A stretch of 64,000 nucleotides of DNA from VHCN01 sp964589935 (lineage in GTDB: Bacteria > Verrucomicrobiota > Verrucomicrobiia > Limisphaerales > VHCN01), in the NCBI GenBank assembly GCA_964589935.1, contig CAZPVD010000002.1, forward strand, positions 186,001-250,000, read 5' to 3'. Below, one piece after another: positions 19,048-27,607 of the stretch. The notes under the pieces are model-generated. The model saw only the letters and a program-made list of their open reading frames with translations. It did not search any database and had not been told where the DNA came from. The translations under genes and the position numbers were made by a program. Positions within the stretch are counted from its first letter, which is position 1. Every line of letters starts with the position of its first letter.

Positions 19048-20121
19048 ATGAACCGCCGCCGCGCTGTCTTGTTGTGCGCTCTTGTTCTGGCCTTTGGTCT
19101 GAACGGTGACGCAGTTCTTGCGGCAGAGTCGCGCGCGGAGTTTGCGTGGACGCAGCTTCCGTCGCTACCCGACCGCGAAGGCTTTGCTGGAATGTTCGCG
19201 GGATGGGCTGGAACTCACGGCGAGTATCTTCTTGTTGCGGGCGGGGCGAACTTCCCGGACAAGAAACCGTGGGAAGGCGGGAAGAAAGTCTGGTCGGACA
19301 AAGTCTTCATGCTCTCTGCTCCTGACGGAAAATGGTGGGCGAGGGGCAATCTGCCTCGCCCGCTCGCCTACGGCGTGAGCGTGTCGTGGCGCGGCCGCGT
19401 TGTCTGCGTCGGGGGAAGCGACGCGGATCGCCACTACGCGGACGCATTCACGATGGACTGGGGCAAGTGGGATCCAATGTTCAATTCGCTTCCATCGCTG
19501 CCGCGTCCGATAGCGAATGCCTGCGGCGCGCTGCTTGGCGACACTCTTTATGTCGCTGGCGGCACGGAAAAACCTGATTCGACGAACGCGCTCAAAACGT
19601 TTTACTCGCTTGATTTGAAATCAGATCAGCGGAAATGGCGTGAACTGAAGTCGTGGCCCGGCCCGGCGCGGGTGCTCGCGGTCGCGGCGGCGCTGGACGG
19701 CTCGTTCTTCCTCGCGAGCGGCGCGGACTTGCACGCGGGGCCGGACGGCAAGCCGGTGCGGACTTACTTGCGCGACGCGTATCGCTTCACGCCGGGCAAG
19801 GGCTGGAAGCGCATCGCCGATTTGCCTCGTGCCGCTGTGGCCGCGCCTTCGCCCGCGCCGACGCTCGGCAAGACGAAGTTTCTCATCCTCGGCGGCGATG
19901 ACGGTGCGCAGGTCAACACACCGCCGACGGAACACAAGGGATTTCCAAAAACAATTCTCGCCTACGACACTCAGAAAAATTCGTGGAGCGAAGCCGGTCT
20001 TGCGCCCGTGTCGCGCGCGACCGTGCCGACGGCGGTCTGGCAAAACCGCTGGCTCATCGTGAGCGGCGAACAGCGGCCCGGCGTGCGCTCGCCGGAAGTG
20101 TGGTCGCTCCAACTGCCATGA
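19048..20121 (+). CDS. Kelch-repeat secreted protein, N-acetylneuraminate epimerase/mutarotase-like
   Basis: The 357-residue product has a signal peptide (MNRRRAVLLCALVLAFGL, cleavage near VLAAES) and a Kelch beta-propeller with repeated segments such as LPSLPDREGFAGMFAG, LVAGGANFPDKKPWEGGKK, VCVGGSDADRHY and LYVAGGTEKPD. These match the cyclically permuted mutarotase family around NanM, which interconverts sialic acid anomers in the periplasm. The start at 19048 is chosen because it begins the signal peptide. The next gene overlaps it by four bases, and an N-acetylneuraminate lyase lies three genes downstream, which supports the assignment. A galactose-oxidase-like role is less likely. Confidence 0.82.
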   Translation: MNRRRAVLLCALVLAFGLNGDAVLAAESRAEFAWTQLPSLPDREGFAGMFAGWAGTHGEYLLVAGGANFPDKKPWEGGKKVWSDKVFMLSAPDGKWWARGNLPRPLAYGVSVSWRGRVVCVGGSDADRHYADAFTMDWGKWDPMFNSLPSLPRPIANACGALLGDTLYVAGGTEKPDSTNALKTFYSLDLKSDQRKWRELKSWPGPARVLAVAAALDGSFFLASGADLHAGPDGKPVRTYLRDAYRFTPGKGWKRIADLPRAAVAAPSPAPTLGKTKFLILGGDDGAQVNTPPTEHKGFPKTILAYDTQKNSWSEAGLAPVSRATVPTAVWQNRWLIVSGEQRPGVRSPEVWSLQLP

Positions 20122-21377
20122 GCGAAAATCCGCCGCGCGAAAATTCGTCCGCCGCCATTGCGCGCACTGCGTGGCTCGCGGTCGGTCTGCTCTGGCCCGT
20201 CGCGCTGTTGAATTATTTCGACCGGCAGCTCATTTCCACGATGAAGCGCTCCATCATGGCCGACATCCCTGACATCGCGACGGATGAAAATTTCGGCCGG
20301 CTCATGGCGGTGTTCATGTGGGTGTATGCGGTGCTGAGCCCCGTCGGCGGCTATCTCGCCGACCGCTTCAACCGCCGCTGGACGGTCATCGCAAGTCTCG
20401 GCGTGTGGTCGGTCGTGACTTGGCTCACAGGCCGCGCGCAGACTTATGATCAGCTCTGGCTCGCCCGCGCCGCGATGGGCGTGAGCGAGGCGTGCTACAT
20501 CCCGGCGGCGCTGGCGCTGATCGCGGATTTTCACGACAGCACAACGCGATCGCGCGCGGTCGGCGTCCACCAGACCGGCATCTACGCGGGCATCGCGCTT
20601 GGCGGCCTCGGCGGCGTGATCGCGGACAGCGCCTACGGCTGGCGCGCGGGCTTCACGTGGTTCGGCCTCGCGGGAATTTCCTACGCGGCGCTGCTTTTTT
20701 TTTTGCTGCCAACGCCGACGAAAATTTCCGATGAAGTTTTGCAAAGGCCCGCCCCGGTGAATGTCGGCGCAGCGTTAAAGGCGCTCCTCGGCGTCGGCTC
20801 TTTTTTCCTGCTGGTCTTCCATTTCACGCTGCCCGCGATGTCCGGCTGGGTGATGAAAAACTGGCTGCCGTCCGTGCTGGCGGACCGGTTCGCGCTCAAG
20901 CAGGGCGCGGCCGGCCTGTCCGCGACGCTCTGGGTCACGCTCGCGTCGCTCGGCGGCGTGCTGCTCGGCGGCGCGCTGGCGGATCGCTGGATGCGCCGAT
21001 CGGTGCGCGGGCGCATTTACACGAGCGCGCTTGGCACGGTGCTGCTCGTGCCGGCGCTGTTCGGCGTGGGCTACGCGCCGTCGCTCGCGGTGGCTGTGGT
21101 GTTCCTCGTTTTGTTCGGCCTCGGCTGGGGTTTGTTCGACACGAACAACATGCCAATCCTCTGCCAGATTGTGCGGCCTGAATTTCGCGCGACCGGTTAC
21201 GGCATCATGAACATGGTCAGCATCGCCGCCGGCGCGTGGGTGACGGTGAAGATCGGCGCGCTGCGCGACGCGCACACGCCCCTGCCGGTGATTTTCGGCT
21301 TGTGCGCGCTCGCGGCGGCGGTGTCTGTTGTCCTCGTGCTGATGATCCGTCCGAAGGACACCGCGCCGGTCAAATGA
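20118..21377 (+). CDS. MFS transporter
   Basis: This 419-residue inner-membrane protein has about twelve hydrophobic segments, with the MFS loop motif after TM2 (GGYLADRFNRRW) and its degenerate repeat in the second half (GGALADRWMRRSVRGR). The N-terminal LNYFDRQ segment is common in the sugar-acid/anion:cation symporter branch. Its start codon overlaps the stop of the Kelch gene (ATGA), and its stop overlaps the next transporter gene, so all three are translationally coupled. Import of sialic acid or a related nonulosonate is the natural inference from context. Confidence 0.9.
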   Translation: MSENPPRENSSAAIARTAWLAVGLLWPVALLNYFDRQLISTMKRSIMADIPDIATDENFGRLMAVFMWVYAVLSPVGGYLADRFNRRWTVIASLGVWSVVTWLTGRAQTYDQLWLARAAMGVSEACYIPAALALIADFHDSTTRSRAVGVHQTGIYAGIALGGLGGVIADSAYGWRAGFTWFGLAGISYAALLFFLLPTPTKISDEVLQRPAPVNVGAALKALLGVGSFFLLVFHFTLPAMSGWVMKNWLPSVLADRFALKQGAAGLSATLWVTLASLGGVLLGGALADRWMRRSVRGRIYTSALGTVLLVPALFGVGYAPSLAVAVVFLVLFGLGWGLFDTNNMPILCQIVRPEFRATGYGIMNMVSIAAGAWVTVKIGALRDAHTPLPVIFGLCALAAAVSVVLVLMIRPKDTAPVK

Positions 21378-22249
21378 GTCCCGGCAGCATCCTCCTGCCG
21401 CTCTGCGCCGCACTGCTCTACGTCGTCGGTGCGCTGCTGGTGAAACGCTCCGGCGATTTCGGCGTCGGCGTGTGGCGCACGGCCTTCATCTCGAACCTCG
21501 TCTCGCCTGCGCTGTTCATGCTGCTGCTGCCGCTGGGCGGCACGTTCCACCTCGAACTGCTCTGGCAGCCGGCGCTGCTGGCGTTGCTGTTTCTCTTCGG
21601 CCAGTTGCTCAACTACCTCGCGCTCGTGCGCGGCGACGTCTCGGTGGCGACGCCCGTGCTCGGCGTGAAAATCATCCTCGTCGCGCTGTTCACCACGCTG
21701 CTGCTCGCGCAGAAAGTGCCGGGAAAGCTATGGGGCGCGGCGGTGTTAAGCTCACTCGCCATCGCGCTGCTCAACCGCACCGGCGGCGCGCGGCATCACC
21801 ACGTCGGCGGCACGATTCTCTACGCAGGCATCTCGGCGGCCATGTTCGCGCTGTTCGACGTGCTGCTGCAAAAATGGTCGCCCGCGTGGGGGCCGGGCCG
21901 GTTTCTGCCGGCGATGATGGTTTTCGTCGCCGTGCTGGACCTCGGTTTTGTGCCGTTCTTTCGCGCGCCGCTGCGCGAGACGCCGCGCGCGGCGTGGCCG
22001 TGGCTGCTGGCCGGCTGCGTTTTCATCGGCTCGCAATCGCTCCTGTTCGCCCTCGCGCTCGTGAAGTTCGGCAACGCGACGGCGGCGAACGTCATCTACA
22101 GCTCGCGTGGCCTGTGGAGCGTGGTGGCGGTGTGGGCCGTCGGGCACTGGTTCGCGAACCGCGAGCAGCACCTCGGGGCGGGCGTGCTGCGCTGGCGGCT
22201 CGCGGGCGCCGCGCTGATGATGGCGGCGATTGCGCTCGTGCTGTTCTGA
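21374..22249 (+). CDS. DMT/EamA-like transporter
   Basis: The 291-residue product has ten or so hydrophobic segments in two similar halves, the architecture of EamA-type drug/metabolite transporters; a conserved GKLWGAAVLSSLAIALLNR-like segment closes the first half. The start at 21374 gives a four-base overlap with the MFS gene. EamA proteins are usually exporters or broad-specificity carriers, and a second transporter beside an MFS importer in a sialic-acid-type cluster is unusual. Substrate is unknown. Confidence 0.8.
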   Translation: MSPGSILLPLCAALLYVVGALLVKRSGDFGVGVWRTAFISNLVSPALFMLLLPLGGTFHLELLWQPALLALLFLFGQLLNYLALVRGDVSVATPVLGVKIILVALFTTLLLAQKVPGKLWGAAVLSSLAIALLNRTGGARHHHVGGTILYAGISAAMFALFDVLLQKWSPAWGPGRFLPAMMVFVAVLDLGFVPFFRAPLRETPRAAWPWLLAGCVFIGSQSLLFALALVKFGNATAANVIYSSRGLWSVVAVWAVGHWFANREQHLGAGVLRWRLAGAALMMAAIALVLF

Positions 22250-22335
22250 AGTTTTCCGTCCGAGAAATCCGCGCAGTCTTTCATCGCAAAAACGGTTTCG
22301 ACTGCGGTATCAATCCCGGCGCAACTCGACACAAC

Positions 22336-23253
22336 ATGATTCGTTTTCCCCTCACCGGCCTCGTCGCCGCCACGCACACGCCGTTCCACGCGGACGCCTC
22401 GCTCAACCTCGCCATCGTCGAGAAACAGGCCGCGCACCTGCTCGCCAACGGCGTGAAGTTCGCCTTCATCGGCGGCACCACGGGCGAGAGCAGCTCGCTC
22501 ACCGTCGAGGAACGCCGCGCGCTCGCGCAGCGCTGGATGGAGGTCACGCCCGGCTCGGAGCTGAAGGTGATCGTCCACGTCGGCGCGAACTGCCTCGCCG
22601 ATGCGCGCAACCTCGCCGCGCAGGCGCAGCAGCTCCGCGCCGCCGCCGTTGCCGCCGTCGCGCCGTGCTACTTCAAGCCGCGCTCGGTTGCATCGCTCGT
22701 GGATTGCTGCGCGGACATTGCCGCAGCCGCGCCGGCGCTGCCGTTTTTTTACTACGACATTCCAACGTTCACGGGCTTCTCGTTTCCGCTGCCGGAATTT
22801 CTGGCACAGGCGCGCGAGCGCATCCCGAATCTCGCGGGCATCAAGTTCACGAACGCCGACCTGATGATGTTCCAGCAGACGCTGCGCTTCGACGGCGGCG
22901 CGTTCAGCATTCCGTGGGGGCTTGATGAAATCCTCCTCGCGGCGCTCGCGCTCGGCGCGACGGGCGCGGTGGGCAGCACCTACAACTTCGCCGCGCCGAT
23001 CTACCAGCGCGTCATCACGGCGTTCGAGCGCGGCGATCTCAAGACGGCGCGCGAGGAGCAGTTCCGCGCCGTGCAACTCATCACGCTGCTCGCGTCGCGC
23101 GGCTACATGGGCGCGGCCAAGGCGACGATGAAACTGCTCGGCGTGGATGTCGGCCCCGCGCGCCTGCCAAACGGCAGCTTGAACGCGGAGCAACAGGCGG
23201 CGTTGCGAAGCGACTTGGAGAAACTGGGTTTCTTCGACTGGATTCACCGCTGA
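22336..23253 (+). CDS. N-acetylneuraminate lyase-like (DHDPS/NAL superfamily)
   Basis: This 305-residue TIM-barrel aldolase has the family loop GGTTGESSSLTVEERR near residues 46-61, a catalytic tyrosine in FFYYDIPTFTG (Tyr139/140) and the Schiff-base lysine in GIKFTNADL (Lys170). The GIKFT-x-x-DL and YY-x-IP-x-x-TG forms point to the lyase branch rather than dihydrodipicolinate synthase. It would cleave N-acetylneuraminate to N-acetylmannosamine and pyruvate. The gene begins 86 bases after the DMT gene. NanE, NanK and NagA/B homologues are not in the window, so the pathway would have to be completed elsewhere. Confidence 0.85.
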   Translation: MIRFPLTGLVAATHTPFHADASLNLAIVEKQAAHLLANGVKFAFIGGTTGESSSLTVEERRALAQRWMEVTPGSELKVIVHVGANCLADARNLAAQAQQLRAAAVAAVAPCYFKPRSVASLVDCCADIAAAAPALPFFYYDIPTFTGFSFPLPEFLAQARERIPNLAGIKFTNADLMMFQQTLRFDGGAFSIPWGLDEILLAALALGATGAVGSTYNFAAPIYQRVITAFERGDLKTAREEQFRAVQLITLLASRGYMGAAKATMKLLGVDVGPARLPNGSLNAEQQAALRSDLEKLGFFDWIHR

Positions 23254-23415
23254 CGCACATGAAACCAGTTCTTCTCTCACGGCTCTTTGCGGCCGAACTT
23301 TCGCGGGCGGGCCATCGAGCAGGACGCAAGCTGCTGATTTTTCACGACGGCGATTTCTCCCGAACCCCGGCTGGAAACGCCACTGCCTGCCGTGCCGTGA
23401 GGCGGCGCGGAGGGT

Positions 23416-24753
23416 TCACCGTCCATCCACGTTGAAGCCGAGTTCACGGAGGCGCTGGAGCTTGTAAATGAGGGCGCGACGGCTGATGCCGAGCGCCTTC
23501 GCGGTTTCGGTGCGGTTGAATCCGTGCTTGGCCAGCGCCTGCAAGACCGCCTGACGCTCGACCTCTTCTAGACGGTGCGGGTCCACCGGCTCGGCGGCGG
23601 GCGTCTCGGGGCGGACGCGCGCGGGCAGATGTTCGGGAAGAATCATCTCACCGCGCGAAAGCAAAACGGCGCGTTCCATCGCGTTGCGCAGTTCGCGCAC
23701 ATTGCCGGGCCACGGGTATTGCACAAGCTGTTCGGTGACCGCGGTCGAAAAGCGCGCGCGGCCGCCGGTCAGCTCGGCGATGAACTGCGAGGCCAGTGGC
23801 AGAATGTCCTCGCGCCGCTCGCGCAGCGGCGGGATGTTCAGCTCGACGACGTTGAGCCGGTAGAACAGGTCCTCGCGGAAGCGGCCCTTCCTGACTTCGT
23901 CTTCGAGGTTGCGGTTCGTTGCGGCGAGGATGCGCGCGTTTGTGCGCAACTCGATGTTCGACCCGACGCGCTGGAAGCAGCCGTCCTGTGTCACGCGCAA
24001 GAGCTTGGCCTGAAGCTGCGGGGACATCTCGGCGATCTCGTCGAGGAAGATTGTGCCGTCGCGCGCCTGCTCGAAGCGCCCGATGCGCTGGGCCGTCGCG
24101 CCTGTGAAGGAGCCTTTCTCGTGGCCGAAGAGTTCGCTCTCCAGCAGCGTTTCGGGAATCGCCGCGCAATTCAGCTTCACGAGCTGGCCGGCGGCGCGCG
24201 GACTCCATGCGTGAATGAGGTCGGCGAGGATTTCCTTGCCGACGCCGCTTTCGCCGGTGATGAGCACGCGGCTTTCCGATTCGGCGACGAGCGCGGCGTC
24301 GCGGAACAGCGCGCGCATGAGCGGGCCGCGCGCCACGATGTTTGACGGCAGCAACTTGTCCTCGACCAAGTCCGGCGGCTCCTGCCCGGCGAGGCCGGTG
24401 GCCTGACGCACGGTGACGAGGAGTTCGTCGAGATCAATGGGCTTGCTGAGGTAATTGACCGCGCCATCGCGCATCGCGCCGACCGCCTCGCGCACATCGG
24501 CGTAGGCGGTCACGAGGAGGACGGGCAGAACGGGGAATTCCTGGCGCGCCAGCCGAAGCGTTTCCAATCCGGTCAGGCCCGGCATGCGCACATCCGAGAT
24601 CATCATGCTGAAGGACTGCGCGCGAAGAGCGGCGAGGGCCTTTTCGCCGGACTCGATGGGGACGGTTTCAAAACCGTGCCCGCGCAGAAACGAGTCGAGC
24701 AGGCTGCGCTGGCCTGCGTCGTCGTCAACAATCAGGATGCGGGGGCCTTTCAC
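23416..24753 (-). CDS. NtrC-type sigma-54-dependent response regulator
   Basis: The 445-residue protein has a receiver domain (Asp10-12 pocket, phospho-acceptor Asp54, Lys104), an AAA+ sigma-54 activation domain with Walker A GESGVGKE (167-174), the sigma-54 contact loop GSFTGA (214-219) and Walker B TIFLDEIAEM, and a Fis-type helix-turn-helix at the C-terminus (NRTETAKALGISRRALIYKLQ). It activates sigma-54 promoters when phosphorylated. Thirty bases upstream is a histidine kinase gene, so they form a two-component pair at the end of the type II secretion operon; a role in tuning secretion or its substrates is inference. Confidence 0.95.
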   Translation of the reverse strand: MKGPRILIVDDDAGQRSLLDSFLRGHGFETVPIESGEKALAALRAQSFSMMISDVRMPGLTGLETLRLARQEFPVLPVLLVTAYADVREAVGAMRDGAVNYLSKPIDLDELLVTVRQATGLAGQEPPDLVEDKLLPSNIVARGPLMRALFRDAALVAESESRVLITGESGVGKEILADLIHAWSPRAAGQLVKLNCAAIPETLLESELFGHEKGSFTGATAQRIGRFEQARDGTIFLDEIAEMSPQLQAKLLRVTQDGCFQRVGSNIELRTNARILAATNRNLEDEVRKGRFREDLFYRLNVVELNIPPLRERREDILPLASQFIAELTGGRARFSTAVTEQLVQYPWPGNVRELRNAMERAVLLSRGEMILPEHLPARVRPETPAAEPVDPHRLEEVERQAVLQALAKHGFNRTETAKALGISRRALIYKLQRLRELGFNVDGR

Positions 24754-24783
24754 GATCGGCGTTTCAGCGCGAATCGTGCGTCC

Positions 24784-26301
24784 TCAGCCGCCGTTTGCAA
24801 GCTTGAGGTGCGTGATGCGGAAGACCGCCCCGCGCGGCTCGTTGGGCAGGCACTCGATTTCCCAGCCGTGCGCGAGGACAATCTGCTGCACGACGGCGAG
24901 GCCGAGGCCCGTGCCCTTTTGATGCGTCGTGAAATAGGGCTTGAAGATTTCCTGGCGATGTTCCGGCGGGACACCGTGGCCGTTGTCGCGGATTTCGAGC
25001 GCGGCATCGCTCCCGTTTTTCCTCAAGTAATTGACCTGAATCTGGCCGCCGCGGTCGGCCGCTTGAACGGCGTTGATCAACAGGTTGAAGAGCGCCTGAC
25101 GAAGCAGTTGCTCGTCCGCCTCGATCTTGGGCAGATCGGCCTGCACCTGAAGCTGGATCGCCTTCTCCTCGATGTCATGGCCGAGCGCGCGCACCACCTC
25201 GCCGACGGCGGAACCCAGCGCGACGGTCGAACGCCGGACCTCGCGCGGTCGCGAGTAGTTGATGAACTCGTTCAACTGCGCGGTCACACGGTCGGCCTCG
25301 TCCACGATGCTGCGCGATTTCTGGCGCACCTCCGCCGAGGCTTCCTCCTGCTTGGAGATCATTTGCGCGAGGCCGCGAATGATGTTGAGCGGATTTTTCG
25401 TCTCGTGCGCGAGGCCGGCGGCGGCGAGGTTCATCTCGCGCAGGTGCGTGTTGAGTTCGCTGGCGCGAAGCAGGCGCATTTGCAGGTCGGAGGATTTTGT
25501 CAGGTTCTGCCATGCGATGCCGAGGCCGGCGGCGGCGAGGGCCGCGAAGCACGCGATGACGGCGCGCATCCAAAGATCGTTCTCCTTCGCGCGCACATAG
25601 GAATCGGCGGACATCGCCATGACCAGGCCGTGCAGTCCGCGCTTGGAAAGCAGGGACTGATACTCTTGCTCGCTCATCCAAAACGGGCGGCTGATCGAGC
25701 CAGGCCCGCGGCGCGTTGGAGGACGATCCGTGCGGTTGGTCGCGCCCGGCGCAGAATTGCCCTGCGCCACGACGTTCGTAGTCACGTTTGTGCCGGTCTG
25801 GTCTTCGGGACGCGGACGGGGAGGACGCGGTTCGCGAGGGGGAGCGTTGGTGTCGCGGCGCGGCAGCACGATGACGGGCGGCGGCGCGTTGGTTTCGCCG
25901 TCGGCGCGCACGTTCGAGCCGAGGTCCACGAGGTTGACGATGGTGACAATTTTCTGGTCCCACCGCACCCCGCTCGACGGCATGCCCTTGGTGGCGAGAT
26001 CAATTGGCGGGCCGATGGAGACGACGACTTCGCCGGTGGCGTTGAGCAATGCGACGGAAAGAAGTTCCCCAGACTTGACCAGTTCTTCGAGTGCGGACTC
26101 GATGCGTTCCTGCGGCACCACGCCGAAGCGGCGGCCCGACTGGATGACGAGGCCGAGTGTTGTGGTGATGTCGCGCGACCGGTTGATGAGCGCGGTGCGC
26201 GCCGACTGGTCAACCCGGCTGTGCTCGAGCGCCTGCCAGGCGACAACAAGCGCCCACACGATCAGGAGCAATCCATAGACGAGGCGGGGTCTTTGCGTCA
26301 T
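24784..26301 (-). CDS. Membrane sensor histidine kinase
   Basis: The 505-residue kinase has an N-terminal transmembrane helix (about 8-22), a periplasmic region of about 220 residues, a second helix (about 245-264), a HisKA domain with His299 in LAHETKNPLN, and an HATPase_c domain with DNGHGVPPE, IFKPYFTT and GTGLGLAVV motifs. The periplasmic part contains a long Pro/Arg/Asn-rich stretch (about 138-205) that looks disordered, an unusual sensory segment. Its partner is the NtrC-type regulator immediately downstream. Its start is 36 bases from the secretin gene stop, so it is probably expressed with the secretion genes. Confidence 0.93.
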   Translation of the reverse strand: MTQRPRLVYGLLLIVWALVVAWQALEHSRVDQSARTALINRSRDITTTLGLVIQSGRRFGVVPQERIESALEELVKSGELLSVALLNATGEVVVSIGPPIDLATKGMPSSGVRWDQKIVTIVNLVDLGSNVRADGETNAPPPVIVLPRRDTNAPPREPRPPRPRPEDQTGTNVTTNVVAQGNSAPGATNRTDRPPTRRGPGSISRPFWMSEQEYQSLLSKRGLHGLVMAMSADSYVRAKENDLWMRAVIACFAALAAAGLGIAWQNLTKSSDLQMRLLRASELNTHLREMNLAAAGLAHETKNPLNIIRGLAQMISKQEEASAEVRQKSRSIVDEADRVTAQLNEFINYSRPREVRRSTVALGSAVGEVVRALGHDIEEKAIQLQVQADLPKIEADEQLLRQALFNLLINAVQAADRGGQIQVNYLRKNGSDAALEIRDNGHGVPPEHRQEIFKPYFTTHQKGTGLGLAVVQQIVLAHGWEIECLPNEPRGAVFRITHLKLANGG

Positions 26302-26337
26302 GCGTGCAAGCGCTCGCGTTGCGGCTTGAATCTAGTG

Positions 26338-27573
26338 TCACTGCTGCTTCGGTGGAAGCAACGGCTTGCCTTTTGTGGAGGAGTCATCCTTGGGGGCGGG
26401 TGTGTTCTTGGATGGTTCGCCTCCCTTCATTGGCAGCTTGTCGAGGAAGCGGTTGAGTTCCTGCTCCGAGAAGGCCTTTGGCGCGATGGATTGGTTCGCC
26501 GTTTCTCCCGAAGTCATCGCGGCCAGTTGGGACGGATGCGCCACGATGTGTGGCGTGAGGAAGATCATCAGCTCGCGTTTCACGTTGGATTTGATCTTGC
26601 GCTTGAACGCCCAACCCAGCAGCGGAATGTCGCCAAGCACGGGCACCTTGCTCTCGGAATCCTGAACCTGATTTTCCATCAGGCCGCCAATGACAACGGT
26701 CTGCGAGTCGGGCACGACAACCGTCGTGGTCGCGGTGCGCTGGTTGATGACCGGCGCGCTGATGGCCCCATTGGTGCCGCCGCTGATGGGCACCCACTGC
26801 GAACGGTCGGCCAGCTCGGAAATCTGCGGCGTCACGACCATTTCCACCATGCCGTCGCTCATGATGAACGGCGTGACGGTCAGGCCGATGCCCACATTTT
26901 GATAACTCACGGTGTTGATCTGGTTGCCGAGCGTGTCAAAGCGCGTGGCCGTGATGAGCGGCACCTGCTGGCCGAGGCTGATGGTCGCCTGCTGGTTGTT
27001 GCGCGCGAGCACGGACGGCCGCGAGAGCACCTCCGTCTTGCCCGCGTCGGCAATCGCCCGCAGCGTCACTTGAAAATCGTTGCCGAGAATCGAATAAATG
27101 CCCGCACCCGGAGCCGCGAGCGTCGCGGCCGATCCGCCGATGCCGTTGCCGAATGCCTGGCTCATATTCAGATTCGTGATGGCGCTGCCCAACCCGGAAT
27201 TTCTCGTGTAAGTGCCAGCGAGGCCGATGTCCGAGTCCTTGCTGTAAGTGGCTTCAAGGAAGACCACCTTGATGAGCACCTGCGGCGCGGGCTTGTCAAT
27301 GCCGGCCACGACCGTCTTGATCTGCGCGGCGGTCTTTTCGTCTGTCACCAAAATCAGATTACGCCTCTCGGTGTCCACCGAGATGTCCGCGCCGCCGACC
27401 GGATTGACACCCACCTGCGTCGAGCGCGTGCCGCCGGTGCCGCCGCCCGTTGTCCCGCCGGGGGTGAAGCCCGGAAGGAACTGCGCCCGCGCGCTGCCGG
27501 CGGCCAGCCCCAAGCCGCACAGAAGCAGCGTGCCCAATCCGATTCGTTTCACGAGTTTTTGTTTCATCATCAT
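26338..27573 (-). CDS. Secretin barrel subunit (C-terminal half of GspD), separately exported
   Basis: The 411-residue product has its own signal peptide (MMMKQKLVKRIGLGTLLLC, cleaving near ARA-QF), then half of a secretin N-domain (DISVDTERRNLILVTDE to GIDKPAPQVLI) and the complete secretin barrel domain, with VEMVVTPQISEL, TVVIGGLMENQ and VPVLGDIPLLGWAFK signatures and a Pro/Lys-rich tail. Of three consecutive ATG codons I use the first, which has GAAAGG six bases upstream. The preceding frame stays open back to 27807 but there it is an Ala-rich shadow of the neighbour's Gly-rich tail. It would form the outer-membrane channel of the type II system together with the preceding gene product. 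Confidence 0.88.
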   Translation of the reverse strand: MMMKQKLVKRIGLGTLLLCGLGLAAGSARAQFLPGFTPGGTTGGGTGGTRSTQVGVNPVGGADISVDTERRNLILVTDEKTAAQIKTVVAGIDKPAPQVLIKVVFLEATYSKDSDIGLAGTYTRNSGLGSAITNLNMSQAFGNGIGGSAATLAAPGAGIYSILGNDFQVTLRAIADAGKTEVLSRPSVLARNNQQATISLGQQVPLITATRFDTLGNQINTVSYQNVGIGLTVTPFIMSDGMVEMVVTPQISELADRSQWVPISGGTNGAISAPVINQRTATTTVVVPDSQTVVIGGLMENQVQDSESKVPVLGDIPLLGWAFKRKIKSNVKRELMIFLTPHIVAHPSQLAAMTSGETANQSIAPKAFSEQELNRFLDKLPMKGGEPSKNTPAPKDDSSTKGKPLLPPKQQ

Positions 27574-27607
27574 GCCTTTCAGGAATTTTTTCTGCCCCGC
27601 TGCAACA

